Below, piece by piece: positions 12,662 through 25,759 of a stretch of 64,000 nt of DNA. A program made the translations under genes and the position numbers. This DNA is from Mastigias papua (lineage: Eukaryota > Cnidaria > Scyphozoa > Rhizostomeae > Mastigiidae): the NCBI GenBank assembly GCA_964019165.1, contig OZ025271.1, positions 10,921,775 to 10,985,774 on the forward strand. Reading direction: 5' to 3'. Under the pieces are notes generated by a model. That model was given only the letters and a program-made list of their open reading frames with translations. It did not search any database and had not been told where the DNA came from. Position 1 is the first letter of the stretch, and each line of letters begins with the position of its first letter.

Positions 12662-12866
12662 CCAAGGTTCGCCCCAAGTTTGCGTTTACACTACACTTTA
12701 ACAAAACTAACCTACGTTCGACCTAGGGCGAACACACCTCTAAAGGTGGGTTGGCCTAACCTGGGGCGAACCTAGGTTAGTTCGCGTTTACATTACAAAA
12801 AGCTAACCTAGATCAGTTTTAACTTAGGGCGAACCTAAGTTAGTTTGTGTAGTATAAACAGGGCTT
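12662..12866. mobile_element. Fold-back element built from GGGCGAACCTAGGTTAG words
   Basis: About 205 bp consisting of repeated direct and inverted copies of CTAACCTA/TAGGTTAG and GGGCGAAC, with GCGTTTACACTAC near the left end, GCGTTTACATTAC in the middle and the inverse GTAGTATAAACAGGG at the right. It is highly palindromic and non-coding; boundaries are approximate. Confidence 0.65.
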
Positions 12867-13563
12867 TAAATCTCGTACGAGAAAAATAGTAAAACCGCTC
12901 ACTGGGGGTATTTACCGTATGCTTCATTACACACCAAAACAGCTCAACTCAAGCCCGTAGTTACGAGGTGCCCTGCGAATGGGGGCAAGCCCCCTTCAGA
13001 GTTTGAAGAATTGACTCATTGGAAATATAGTATTCGAACTCCTGCTTACACCATTATACAAGATTTGCAAAATAAATCCAGACACTGTGCTTACACCTTT
13101 TTATGGATGCATCACAGGACGCAGAAAATAAAAATCTTGACATGCAGTTATGTGAATCTAGCAACGGTTCATTGCTATTCACTTAAATGTGTAGTCGTAA
13201 GGGTAAATACAGGCCCCCGCTTACTAGAACCCCCTGTTATCACCTTCATTATACGGTGTATGAAATAAGAATGAGCACAGATCTGCTAATGGATCTTTCT
13301 CCTTGTAACAAAAGTTACCTGAAATTGTTTGTCAAATTGCGATTGGGGGGTTTAACACACCCCCTCCCCTAGGTCGCGACTCGTAATACAAACTTGCCAA
13401 ATTAATAATATAGTTAGTTATGTTCTACTTATCTAAGCCTCGTTTACCTCTTCGGACAAGACAGAAAATTCACCAACTGGTCCCGAAAATGCAATGATTA
13501 ACAAATAGGAAAAACGTGCGACTGCTTCTATATGTTTCATTCGAATACCCCACCCCCCATACA
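12867..13563. other. No gene; small dispersed repeat near 13130-13230
   Basis: The segment around CACTTAAATGTGTAGTCGTA (about 13180) has an inverted, diverged match at about 16815-16960. Otherwise no frame or domain is recognised. Confidence 0.45.
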
Positions 13564-13836
13564 GCACTGACAACAAACAACCAGCAAGATAAAACATGCG
13601 AATTTATTTTCATTGAATCCAAACAACACTATCGCATACTTCCAGTTCACTGGTCCTATCCTCCTATTATATCTTTGATTGTATGTAATGGTTATAGATT
13701 TTCGTTCGAGTCTCGCAATTTCTTTACGTCCATTAGGTAGGATCCAGTTGTAAATAATCGCCTCTTTCAAATTATGAGATGATTTTATCACAATGGATCT
13801 CTGAGCAAATTGCTCTCTGTTCAATAAGCTTGCCAA
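13564..13836 (+). repeat. Dispersed repeat R1, copy 5 (5' part)
   Basis: It starts ACTGACAACAAACAACCAGC and carries the GTAGGATCCAGTTGTAAATA and TTGCTCTCTGTTCAATAAGC landmarks, then ends where R1 copies with a 3' half would continue. No coding content. Confidence 0.75.
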
Positions 13837-13940
13837 TTACGTATGCCAAAAGCGCGCCATTTTGAGCTCAGGCGATCAGTCGGTTGGTTGTACTACCACT
13901 CTACTAAGACAACCAGAAGAGAGGAAATTTCTCACTCTAA

Positions 13941-14673
13941 AGCCTGGTTTCCATATCGTCGTAAGCGACGGGGACGCGTCCCAGTCATGGCATCGGGACA
14001 CGACGGCGACACTTATGACGATATGGGAACATGTTTTCAGTGATGTCCCCGTCGACGGCGTCACGTCGGGGACAGACAAAAGAAGTTGAAAATTGTTCAA
14101 CTTTTTATATCGACGGCGTCCTGTCCCCGTTGCATCCCCGTCCTGACAGATGTAATGGGAACATGATTTTCGATATGGGAACATGTTTTTGATTCGTCGC
14201 CGTCGACGGCGCACATCTACTATCCAACAATGCACTGCGAGTGCAGTTCAATTTCCATATCAACATGGCCGCTTTAAGTCAAGCCCATCATGGTGTCACT
14301 GACGAGCAACTGATGGAACTGGTGCAAAATTTTTCATGCATATACAGCAAATAGGCTTAAGGATTACAAAGATAGCAGAGTGAAGCAAAATGCATGGAAA
14401 GCTATTGCTGATCAATTGCAAATTGACCCTTCTGAGGCACGGACAAAATACGATGTTGTCAGAAAACGATTTTCCAGGTATTTGAAATAAGTAAGGACCA
14501 TCAAATCTGGGTCTGGATTGGATGACTTAAAAATAAAAGAAGAGTATGTTTACTGTTACCGTGTTTGTTTGGCATGAATGGTCAAAAGCGCGCGAAATTA
14601 CAAAAACAGCTCTCCAGACAACGATATGACTGGAAAGTGTCCCCGTCGCTTACGTCGATATGGAAACCAGGCT
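13941..14673 (+). mobile_element. Harbinger-like fold-back element with MADF remnant
   Basis: Terminal inverted repeats of about 50 bp begin AGCCTGGTTTCCATATCG at 13941 and end with the inverse at 14673. Sub-terminal GTCCCCGTCGACGGCG and GATATGGGAACATG words are repeated. A broken MADF/Myb-like ORF lies inside; such a protein is the usual second gene of PIF/Harbinger elements. No 3-bp target duplication could be seen, so the superfamily is an inference from the cargo. Confidence 0.65.
14265..14490 (+). pseudogene. MADF/SANT-like DNA-binding protein, frameshifted
   Basis: From ATG at 14265 the frame reads MAALSQAHHGVTDEQLMELV and stops at TAG 14352-14354. The adjacent frame then continues the same domain (LKDYKDSRVKQNAWKAIADQ ... 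ARTKYDVVRKRF) to TAA at 14488. The pattern of L-x2-LV, D-Y-K-D, AW..IA and the R-K-R-F helix is characteristic of MADF domains, which bind DNA and in Harbinger elements partner the transposase. The shift makes this copy a pseudogene. Confidence 0.7.
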
Positions 14674-17600
14674 GAAGCGGTCATTCTACTAACTTGGACG
14701 TATAATCCACAAAGAATCATGAATAAAGACGTTCTCTCGCAAGGAAAGACAAGAAGATATTGGAGAAGACTACATAGCCCTAGCAAGGCCATCTCAAGAC
14801 CAAGTAACCTTGACCATTTTTGTTTTTTGTTGTCTTATTGTACTCAATTAGCTACTGTTCCTAATCCTTCGTAATTCGTTTCGGCATATGATTAAACACA
14901 ATCCCTTAGAAGCATAACTCATGTTTGCAAACTCCTGTAGCACGTGGTACGATCTAACTTTGCAACCCTGGGCGGAAATACAACAAGAATATCCCCACTA
15001 GGGCCAGAACAGAATATAAGCAATGATGGTATTTCTTACACACTTCAACAGAGCAGTTATGATGCTAGTTATACACGCTTTTTTATATCAAAATCGGAGT
15101 TTTTGCTGACCCTTAATATTCTTAAAATTCAATGATTTTGAGTCTAAGATTATTCTTAAATTATTCTCAAATCTCAGCGATACTGGGCAATAGTATTCAT
15201 ATACAATATGATATACATATATATATATTTTTATTCTTATAAAAAAGTGTATAATGAATACTAGCCGCAAAGTTGCTGAGTCAAATCATAGCGTAATGAC
15301 TTCCAGACCGAATAAGTGAACCTCGTACCTTCGTCGTTTTCTAACAAAATCCGATAGACAATAAATCCAAGTCCTCAAGAAGCTCGAACTTTGCATTATT
15401 TTTGCATTGTCCTTGAATTGCAGCCATTTTGATTGCAGCCATTGCAGCCTTACTATTTGTACAGACTATACACGCCTTTTTTATATGGAACCTAGCTCAA
15501 GGCCTAGTTCTAAAAGTTTCTTATTTTTTGACCTCCAATGATCAAACCGTAGAACCAAAAGTTCCTTAATAGTTCCTTAATTTCACTTCACATTCAGTAC
15601 CATAAAAATGGCGCAGACACGTGCAAAACAGTTCTGAATTTTACCTTTTGTTTTGGCTGTAACGTAAGATCAATGAAAAATGAAGGATTTAACACAAGCA
15701 GAGCAAATGATCTTTTCTGGTTTTGGCTACAAATGCATGGGAACAGCTTCCTAATTCTTGATTGTTTGGTGTTATAGAAGTTGCTCAAATTTTAAAGTTC
15801 CTTAGGGAGTTTTCCTTTAGTAGTATAAGTTCTTTAAATATTTCGGCCTTCTACATATAGGCTCGCTGTAAAGTGGTTCCTTATAAAAAAGCTTGTATTT
15901 TCAAAAAAAGCACTCACATGAATGGTATTTGTTTTACATGTCATTAGATCATAACGCGACATAAGTTCTGTCTTGATTCACTGCCTTTTCTGTATACAAT
16001 CAACTCTGTTACACGGGGCGGTGGAGCAATACTTTTGGTGGAGGACCCCAGAGAGATGCTATGATGCTAGTGAGACAGGCAGGGTACACAACACGTCTAC
16101 AGTCGGTATACATTTTCTAGTGCTTCAACTAACTTTATGCTCCCAACTTTTAGGGATGAATTTTCAGCTGTTCTTCCTACGATTCTCGCTAGGTTTCGAG
16201 TATAGTAAAATCAATTGCAAGTATATGTCGTCAGACTTCCCCCATGGTCAACTGCGATAGGAGAATAGCCTATTATATCCTGGATATCAAAATTTATTAA
16301 CCAAGATAAATAAGCATTTCATATTGTTTCATATATGGCTTAGCAACTGAAGGAATGCACCTTTTCTTAGCCCTGATGCCTCTTAAGACTTTGTAACGAA
16401 ATAAAAATCCTGTACAAACTGTTTGAACGCGGAGTGGATGCAACAACAGTCGATTTTACCACACGGGATCTTTGCTGGGGAATCATAGTTTGTGGTGGGG
16501 GGAGGGGGCAAATGTTAAAAGGATTTCGGTCTATATAAGATTTCATTTTTCCTGTTCTCATCCCTTTACTGATGATGGCTCATGTTTGAGTGGAAAGCTT
16601 TCTGTCACTAGTTTAAGTCCAACCATATTTGATATGTCACCAGTCTACCACCGATTATGTCATAGCTTAAATAGAATATGTCGTTGAATTGAAACATCTC
16701 TAGAGACGAAGAAATTCCTCTGTTATTTGTCGGAATTCTGATTCTAAAGCTCATCCTCAAGCTGCAGTTTCCTGCAAGCAAAACATTCATCATCAAGCAC
16801 GTTATCCCAATACGTTTTCCGAATACGCAAAAATAAACCTCCAACAATAATAAACGGGGGCTCCAAAAAAGGTTTCAGGCGGGGAAGACGGTCCAAATTG
16901 AGCTGGTGGCATTTATTTACCCCTACAAGTACACATTTAAGTGCATAGAAATGAACTTTTGCTAGGCTGATAAATCTGCACTTCAAGGTCTCTACCTCCT
17001 GCGTATTTTAATAGAACTGTAAATAAGTTTACTCTAAATTTTTTACTTAAGTTTACAAATTCTACAACATAATGTAAAACAGAGTTCGAGTAATCTATTA
17101 TTTTAGGAGATAACTCATTCGCTTTCTGGAACTCATAAGGAGGCATGGCCTGTTCCTTTGGTACGAGCCTGAGTTGAGCACTTTTTATGTATGATGAGGC
17201 GTACTAGACAGCAATCTGCACTATTTTTCTATTACGACAAACGTCAATAATACACCACTTGAGACTATACATCTATAAGCCCGAATGATAAGACATTGCC
17301 AGGCTGGTCTTTCTACACATGAAGATTGTCATTTGTTACAACTTGCATAGGAAGGCCACATCGTCTCATGTGAAGCAAAACATGTCGCTTTAAGGCCTAT
17401 TCAGCCATTTCGTAACATAAACTATCACACAATACGTTATACCGAAATGCTGTATACAAAACAACACTATTATGCACTGTAGATTATTAACAAGACAACT
17501 CACTTGATAAGAAACTATCTCATAAAATCTGCAGGTCGTTAATACACAGCTCACTTTCAAATCCGAACTCAACTCCCGCTGAATGATTCTAAACAAAGAT

Positions 17601-17732
17601 TCAAATTTGCGACCAAGTACTTCATGTGTATGTGAATCCAATTTGGAACAAAAAGAGTGTGGAGGCTATGGTTACTCTATACAATCAAAGGAGTGGCAAT
17701 AAAAAGGATCATTCTGACTCTTTTAGCTTGAC
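14674..17732. other. No gene recognised; short repeat fragments
   Basis: About 3 kb of non-coding AT-rich sequence. A stretch near 15715-15790 (TTCTGGTTTTGGCTACAAAT) has a diverged match at 54973-55035. The segment 16810-16975 matches 13130-13230 inversely. The minus-strand frames here are short and unrecognisable. Confidence 0.5.
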
Positions 17733-18658
17733 ATGCCATAAATCCAATATATGCAACAATTAGCAGGGTCCACTTTATAATAACCCATTATGTAATATGC
17801 CTTGCACCTGTATTTCATGATAATAACTATTGCAAAGAGCTTGTCACTTCTTATGGTGTTTTCAATTTTCATTTGCATTATTCATAAATTCACACAACGA
17901 TTTTCCATCGTATCAAACTTTCTCGGGAACATCTTTGACTGCCCTATTAATTTCTTTATTTTCTACTGATTTAAGAAATTCCGTCCGTGTTGTACCAAAA
18001 TGCTTCCTTTGCCCTTTGAAAACAAGGTCAATATCTACAAGTGAACTTCAGGATTATTTCTGTCAATTTCATTTCCTATACCAACAACTAGTTATTTGTA
18101 GGGAACGGCTGAGCAATATTTTTTGGGGGGGCACAAGTGAAGAGATCAAACTTACAGGGATACAGAAGGTGCAAAAGTGGGTACTAAAGCAAACTTAGTA
18201 TAAAGATTGGAGAGTCAAGTGTAAGCTAATAAAAATATTTTTTAATCATCAACGGTCCTCTTCATCTCTCTACCTCCCGTGACTTACGCCACCTTATAAC
18301 AATAGTCTTTTGAATTTTAAGCACGAACAACACAATAAGATATATTCCAAACAGAACACAAGACAGTCCATCAGCAGTAGTCCTCTTCGCCCTGGCGATG
18401 CCACCTAACTAGCCTCTCCTTACAGAGAACGATTAATTCACATACGAGGTAATTCTAATAGATCATCCATAAAATACATTTGCGTGTGTGTGCATGGTTA
18501 CGTTTTCATCAAAACCAATCTGCTCACTGTGTTTCATTGCAGAGCCTTGTGTCAATACCTTAAATAGACAAGAGCCTTGAGTCCATGATTACGCATTGGT
18601 TATTTGCTGTAACAATGTCAATCAACCTTTGGAAATGTGAACATTGCTTCTGCCAAAA
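17733..18658 (+). repeat. Segmental repeat C, copy 1
   Basis: About 925 bp align collinearly with 44957-45935, including CACAACGATTTTCCATCG, GACTTACGCCACCTTATAAC and AGACAGTCCATCAGCAGTAG. A frame of 122 codons inside (17830-18198) is not conserved as an open frame in copy 2, so it is not called as a gene. Element type unknown. Confidence 0.8.
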
Positions 18659-18948
18659 GTAGGCCGACGGATGAAGAATCTGCGCTGTTTTTGCAGACTG
18701 TGCTGGACTATAAGCATTTAACGTGGCAGCCATATTCACTACTAAGGCAAATATTTGTATTCTATTCAAATTTCGTGGATCCATGATTTAAAATACTACC
18801 AAATTGTCAAGCAAAATATGGTGGTCCAGCACCGCGGTTGAAATCAGGGTCAAGTGGTTGAAACATGGCAAACTGTCATATTAAATCTGCCTCGAGATGA
18901 GAAATTTCATTGTCTCGTATACGATCTGTACCTGTTCGGATCCGTTCC
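18659..18948. other. No gene recognised
   Basis: Short unlabelled sequence between repeat C and the GGATCC fold-back element; no feature seen. Confidence 0.4.
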
Positions 18949-19131
18949 AGCAGTTTACACTGGACTTCAACTGGAATGGATCCAAACGGGTACACTTTGG
19001 AGAGCGATCCCAAACTGGCACGGATAGCGGATCCGCACCGGTACGGATCCAACAATTCTATTGTAAACGGGAAGCCTACCTGTACCCATACTTGTACGGA
19101 TCCGTCTGGATCCGTTCCAGTGTAAACGGGC
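18949..19131. mobile_element. Fold-back element built from GGATCCG words
   Basis: The left part has CAGTTTACACTGGACTTC and the right end the inverse of CCCGTTTACACTGGAACG. Between and around them ACGGATCC/GGATCCGT words recur at least eight times. About 180 bp, non-coding, boundaries approximate. Open frames across it are an effect of its palindromic structure. Confidence 0.6.
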
Positions 19132-21608
19132 TGATAGACAAAGTAAGTGGCTTCCCATATTGAGAAAATTGAGTATTGTATGCGCGTCCTAAAGGTAAAC
19201 GTTATTGAAATCAATTCATAGAAAAGACAACACCTCGCAGTGTTCTCTGTAAAAAAGATAAAGAGTATTGCAATGTGTGCTTAACATTGATTGTAGCGAC
19301 AAAGCATCTAAGCCCATGTTTGTCAACTTGGGGGAATCCCCCTAGGGAGGACAAAGTGACCTGTGAGGGGGGAAATTGGATGCTGCATTTAAACAATATC
19401 TTATATGATTTTTCTATATACAATACTTTAATCAAATGTAAATCAAGATAGGATCAAGGAGGAATCATTCAGGCGGTGGGGGCTTATTCGACGAAGGGGG
19501 CTTAATCGAAACATTACGGAATTTTATATTTTTGTCATTATCTCAATTCTCAATGGTAGTTTTTAAACGAAACATTATGCATATTTCTCTTTTTTATTGA
19601 CTATCAAAAGCAAAAATCAGGGAGTTTGTGATGTTGAAAGACAAAAATCTTCGAGAAAGACTGCATTAACTAATCAGTCAACTACCTCTATTCTGTGGCA
19701 TCACTAGCTGTTTTTAGAAAATGAAAGGGCAAGTGGGGAAACCATGTTTTGATTTGGAGAAGCAGGGGTGCCTCCTCATTACAATTGCTAGTGGAAGGTG
19801 TGGGGATTCTGCTTGCCAAGAACTAACTTTTTCATGCCGAAAATCGTTGGATATGTAGAAATTTCACGACAAAAGCAAATTTTACCACCGAAATACTTTT
19901 GTTGTTACAGAAAGCAATGTCATATTTTGTTTAACTGACAGTCCTCCCATTCATTCAAAACTAGTTCTGTAAGACATCATGAGAACATAGTTGCGTGAAG
20001 CAACATTCGTACGAAACTATAACTCCATCGAGTTTGAAATGTCCCTATTACAGTAGCACCTGCCTGTTGAGTTCTTTTTTATTACGACTAGATGGTAATA
20101 ATTTCACAATCTTCATTAACGTTTTTTATATTCAAGACTATTCAGTTATTTGATTTCACATTTGTGTGAAAATATATCTTTCCAGTTCATGTATATTTAT
20201 ACAGTGCAAATCTATGGCGAACTGCAGGACGAAAACAGCATTAGGATTTTGGAGGAAACCATTAGAACATTTTTGGAAAAAGCTGATGCTCTGAAATGTA
20301 ACTCATATCAATTCCTTTATGGTCGCCCCCGTGTAAGAATTGGCCTTCTTGCTTGGCTCTGAAAGTCAAAATATGACACAGGTAGATACAAACAACTTGT
20401 TTGATAAGCCTATTCCTACCCCATAAAATACTATTTCACATCTACACAGCATAACAGGTAAGAGTGTATGAACATGATCCTACACAATACTCATAAAGAC
20501 ATATACTTGAGATTGACAGTGAAAACAACCCTATGGTATATCTCTTGGCTATTGTCGCTCAACAGAACAAACATCGAAGACAAGAACACACAATCAGCTT
20601 CAAGATATAACTTTTGAACACTATAGCGGTTGACACAGGTTTACTGAAAGTCTGCAACATGAAGCGGTTACGGAGGAAGTGACTTCAGTAGCTACTACAA
20701 AAATAAAGTAGATGATGGACTAGCACGACAAGCAATCTAGAGAGAAAAGAATAAACTGAGCTTGCAAAAGAAATTTCATGAATTTGGGAGGAATGTTATT
20801 TTCCAAATACACTGTGTTCGAATGTGTGATAGCAGGGGGTATGCTCCCATTCATAGTTGGATTCTCGCTCAAAATCCACCCAAAAGCAAACGAGGTATCT
20901 GGTAGCAACACAACGCAGATAAAAGTACCAATGAAAGGAACTAGGCCTATACGTTTTCTTTATAAGAAATAAGTTAGTACGAAAATGAGGCTCAAAAAAG
21001 TCACAATCTCAAGAAACAATTAAAAAAATCCCAAATCTCAAATTCAAAAGTTCATCTTGCTATACGTTCCAGAAATCAATATTACACTACCGTTCAAGAA
21101 ATGTTGAGATGATTCGATAAAAGAATGATCGCGTTGACTTTGTTTTTATGAGGCAACGAAAAGTTATTGTGATATGCATAATCTTATCTTCGACTAGTGC
21201 ATATCTAAACATTGTAAAAAATGCTAATGAGTTTATGAAGCTTTACACCTTTATATCCTATAAAAATTTCATGGTAATGGTCGGTTGTTTTATTTGATAG
21301 GAGAGGATCAAATGCATGTTTTTTAAAGCTTTTAACATAAACTTCCTTCGAAACTTAGAATCGTCCCAACACTTCTTGAACAGTAGTGTAACTCATTCTT
21401 TATAAGCTCATTTGCAAACATCTAAACTTTTCTATGATAACAAAGATCAAACCTCTTTATAACAATTAATAGTAGCCTCTAATAGCAAATTTTGTCCAAA
21501 AACATTTATGAAAATCTTAAGAAAATATCATTCTCATTCGGGACAAGCTGAGAAGCTTGAGGCTCAGGCAAAAAAGTGGTTTTCTTATAAAAAAATCGTG
21601 CTGGCATA
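19132..21608. other. No gene recognised
   Basis: About 2.5 kb without a convincing frame. Short frames at 20150-20362 and 20778-20972 show no domain and no matching splice context. G-rich words GGGGGCTTATTCGACG and GGGGGCTTAATCGAAA repeat at about 19478-19510. Confidence 0.5.
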
Positions 21609-21785
21609 CAGTTAAATCCCGTTAAGTCGTACCCTGAAGAATTCGCACTTTTGCTTAGTTGGATTGATTTCTCATTCACCTTGGATTCACTCCAACTTAT
21701 TCAGAGTCTCGGTTAACTCCAAAATACGTTAACTCGAACCAATTTTCAAATTCTCTTGATAGTTCGATATAACGGGATTCTACTG
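21609..21785. mobile_element. Tigger/pogo-like MITE with TA target duplication
   Basis: A 177-bp element flanked by TA on both sides (21607-21608 and 21786-21787). The left terminus CAGTTAAATCCCGTTAAGTC and the right terminus (inverse of CAGTAGAATCCCGTTATATC) are imperfect inverted repeats. Sequence ending in CAGT(A/T)xAATCCCGTTA and a TA duplication are typical of Tigger-type mariner relatives. Confidence 0.8.
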
Positions 21786-21787
21786 TA

Positions 21788-22290
21788 CACTCCCCTTACA
21801 AAAGTATTGCACAGGTTGCTTAAAAATGGCAGCCACAGTAAGTGACTTTTACCAGAAGTATAAGTTACCGATTCTATTACTGATAACCTTTAGGCCCATG
21901 GATCTTGAAATTGGTGGGAAAATACAAAGAGAAGTGCTGACGATATATTTTTGAACACAAACAAATTTCTTCACCCTTATTTTCATGTTGGGCTTGTAAG
22001 GGAGAGCATGGTGAAAAATCGAACATTTTGAGCGACTCACTGTAAAAATTTTGAGAAAAAACGGCAATCCATTTCCTCAAATTGCTAAAGTTGTTGGATG
22101 CCACTATTCTACAGCATAAGAATATTTAATTCATTCAAAAAAAAACTGGCTCAATTAATCGAAACAAAGAACTGGGAGACCAAAACAAATTAACGAAAGG
22201 GGAGAGAGATTTGTGTACAGAGTTGCAAGGACGCAACGATTCGGCAGATTGAAAGCTATCGCAAATGAAGTAGACTCGTTTCATCCAGGC
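21788..22290 (+). pseudogene. Tc1/mariner transposase N-terminal remnant
   Basis: After a terminal-repeat-like start (ACAAAAGTATTGCAC, then AAAATGGCAGCCAC) a plus-strand translation near 22040-22270 reads VKILRKNGNPFPQIAKVVGC followed by a stop, then RTGRPKQINERGERDLC. This is the helix-turn-helix and GRP(K/R) linker layout of Tc1-type transposases. Stops and shifts make it a fossil, and the catalytic part is missing. Confidence 0.6.
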
Positions 22291-22499
22291 ATGAGATAAA
22301 GGGTCCATTTTCAGGGTCGTCATGTTATTAGAAGAACTGATCCTAAGGGCTCTGTCTTGAATCGACTGCAGCTTTTTCTTTGCATTTTTTTAGAACACTT
22401 ACGTCACATTTTGGATTCTTTACCTTTCAGACCAACTATGGTTCTATCATTGACCCAAAAAAGAGGGCCTTCTGTAGTTCAGGGGCAGTGCCCCCGTGC

Positions 22500-23060
22500 C
22501 ATCTTAGCTTCGGTCTTGGATAAGAGTGTGCTAGGAGATGAAACTTTATTTTAGGACGAAATCCTTTCTTGTCCTTATAATTGTCATGTAGGTACAGTAG
22601 TCTTCATCACATGGTAAGTATAGGCTATTGCAGCATATTGGTGTTCTACGTCTTAGGTGAATCTGTGTTGTATGTCGTATCGCTTTACTTTTGATGTTGC
22701 TTTTTGGAATGGCATGTTCGTGTTAATTCCTGTTATGTATGTAACTCGCTTGTAGTGTCAGTATCACTCTTTCCTGGCGATGTGTTTGTCCCTGTCAATG
22801 TGTATTGTGCTTTGACGTAACGAATGTTGTATAGTGCTTACGATTATATTATGTTTTAGTATTTGATTTTGTCATTTAGTTAGCTCAATTCAGTCTTGCG
22901 GTAATAAAGAAAAGAGCACACACGGATAGAAGTGACTCTGTGTTGCTTCTAACTTAGGCTTGAAGGCTTGAAGATTGATAACTAAGTACCGGCCACCGAA
23001 GCGAGACTCCAATCACGTTACAAATTTGGTGACAGGAGTGGGCCCGACGTTACACTATCA
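22500..23060 (+). mobile_element. Probable LTR and primer-binding site of a retrotransposon
   Basis: AATAAA at about 22903 precedes a sequence ending ACGTTACA and then TTTGGTGACAGGAGTGGG. That last string resembles the LTR/primer-binding-site junction of Gypsy- or BEL-type elements. The sequence that follows has only short broken frames, and no second LTR was found in the window, so this is at most a solo or truncated copy. The left boundary is not defined. Confidence 0.4.
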
Positions 23061-23608
23061 AGAATGGATTTATGGATTAAACTCCTGCACGCCAGTTCTA
23101 AAACAGAGCCTGACAAGTGTGTTTGCCACCATGAAAATCCTTTTATATTGAAAAATTTAGACCTATTGGATAACGGACGAATTCAGACGTAGGCAACCAT
23201 TACATTATCGATTGACTTAGGAACAGGGAGATACTAGGTGCACGTTGGGAAACAGTACAAGAGCTGAAAACGTACCCAAAAAGTCTTCCAATGGGTATCT
23301 TGCTAAAAACGATAACTAGTCGTCAAAGAATCATGTTAAAAACATGTCGGCACATTGTATAAAGATGTCACTCTTGCCATGTACTTAATTCAGCTATTAG
23401 ATTCGGCGGACGTGAAGAGCGACTTTCAACATAGGCCCTTCTTTGATAAGAAGGATTGTGACATCAATTTGACCAATGCAATCTCAATAATTTGAGAGGT
23501 ATCCCCATAGTCAAAGGGGCAATTCTATACTAAATCATTGAATTCTCAATTCCAAATTGCAAGTCATGCGACCACCTGGATGTTATCTTAAAGTCGGTCG
23601 CAAAAGGC

Positions 23609-23725
23609 TCAAGTACGATTAAATATAAGAGAGCTAATTTCTGTACGATTAACGTCTAGGTAATTCCCACTGCTTAATTGATAAGATGTTATCCAGTCGA
23701 TACCCCGTCGCAGTGCCCTTCGTAC
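23609..23725 (-). CDS. NLR terminal exon 13 with stop codon
   Basis: Acceptor ACTTATCGCAG leads into a phase-0 frame of 38 codons that begins VRRALRRGIDWITSYQLSS and ends LIFNRT before TGA (23609-23611). This closes the micro-exon series in frame. Two N-x-T/S sequons are present by chance or otherwise. No AATAAA follows closely, so the 3' UTR end is unknown. Confidence 0.5.
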   Translation of the reverse strand, partial: VRRALRRGIDWITSYQLSSGNYLDVNRTEISSLIFNRT

Positions 23726-25682
23726 CTGCGATAAGTAAAATTCTTGGATAAAACAAGCAATTGAACAACATAAATGAACAGAAAACACAGAAACAGTTCA
23801 TCAAGATACAGAAAAGGCTGCACTAAAAATGAAGATGTTATAAATGAACATCGGAAATATTGAATAATGATAAAAGCACTAATAAATAAAATTAAAGATA
23901 TACTGTTATTACAAATAAAATTCCCCATATACCTCTACAGCCATCCAAACAAACCAAAAGACATAAAATCTTCAAGGAACGCTCTTGATATTGTAGAAAC
24001 GCATCTTTTTATGATATTTCAATCCTTGTGGACTTAATTCTCTCTTTGATATAAATTTTAACCAAATCAAAACTATTATTCAATAGATCTCATTTCTAAA
24101 GGATATCATAGATAAGGTATTGACAATGAGGCTTCAATCAATGCCATGAATTTTCAAAATGAAGCTGAAACATACTTGCAGTTTAGAGCGATGCAAATGA
24201 AAGATCATATGAATTAAGATAATAACATATGAAGTCATAACATACCCTATCCCAACGATCACCAGGCTGTGATCTCAATGATGACCGTGATGATCTCAGT
24301 GATGACCGTGATGATCTCAACTGCAGACCCACCTGAAAAAGCACAGGGATACAAAATCAACAAATTCAACATTCAAGCATCGTAAGAACAGATCTAGGAA
24401 GCCAGCACAGATTTCTCCTCCTATAAGTGAATGATTTCATTCATAGCTAGGCCTTGTTTTCTCTTCAAAGGTACTGTTACTTAAAAAATCAAGGGAGCTC
24501 TGATTCATGCTTTGGCACACTTCTGTTGTGTTGTCAACTCCACCGGAAATTTAGCAATACCTTTGATTTCACTAATATAAAAAAGATGCTTATTTCCCCC
24601 CACCTCTGATGGCACAATGGAAGGCATTCCCTTTGCAAGGCACTCCCTTCCCATGCTGCTCTGCTACCCTGCTAGTTCACACCCCTTCAATAGGCTAGAA
24701 TGCTTAGAACGCTTTAGAGGTGAGGGCCGGTTACAAACAGATGTGAATAAGGGGACTATGACATACAGCGAATGGCCATAGAAACCAAAACATTGGATGA
24801 CGTCATGATAACAATGCATGAATCTGTGTCAACAGATATCGTTGCAATGACATCACCTCTACTACCAACATCTCTTGCTAGGGTGATTGCCAAACACCAA
24901 TGGTTCAATTGACTAATTGCCACAAGACATTCCACCATTTGCATATGCAGTGAAAACAAAGACAAAACTTAACAAGATATAGAAAAGGCTGAGATCGTCA
25001 AGAAACTCTATTGATCTTGCCTCCTTATGATTTCCCAATGGTTGTCAATTTAATTGCACTGGGCATCAGCCTCTCTTTGGTTTGCATTTTAACAAACTCA
25101 AACATTATGAAATCAATTTTACTACCAACACCCCTTGCTAGGGTGTGATAGCCAAACCACAAATGATTCAATTGACTAAATACCACAAGACATTCCACCA
25201 TTTGCATAACCAGTGAAGAACATATCTTGATCCACATTTGAGTCCCTTTGTAGTAACGTCATTAGGATCAGATAGCCATTGAACAAAGATCAAATAACTC
25301 TATGTATGAGAATGACGTAACGATTCAAAAAGACTGGGAACCATGGTTAATGGATGAAAAAGTTTAAAACTTACAGCTGACAAAGGACGAGTTCTCGTGT
25401 CTGTAAGATTCTATATGATGAAAACAATGAACACATTCAACAATATATAATGTTGAAATGAATACTTGCTTAATAACTCACATAAACAGCAAAGTAATGT
25501 TTACAATAAAGTCACAATGCGAGGTACAGCTCAAACGAAAGACCTCATTGAGTACTTACCACCCCCAAGGATTCCATCGAGATTGGGCTTGACAATCATG
25601 TTACAGTGACATCATAAAGTCCTAATTTGTGATGATGATGATGATGATGATGATGCTGATGATGATGATGATGATGATGATA

Positions 25683-25720
<38 letters not shown>

Positions 25721-25721
25721 A

Positions 25722-25759
<38 letters not shown>

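Noticed and set aside
17830..18198. 122-codon plus-strand frame
   Set aside because: Not maintained in the second copy of repeat C, so not under coding constraint.
18876..19214. Overlapping frames on both strands with Asp-Pro/Ile-Arg motifs
   Set aside because: Caused by repeated GGATCCG words in the fold-back element.
25560..25587. Exon-like segment with donor GTAAGT near the GAT microsatellite
   Set aside because: 28 bp, weak acceptor without a pyrimidine tract, and an in-frame stop just upstream in the needed phase.
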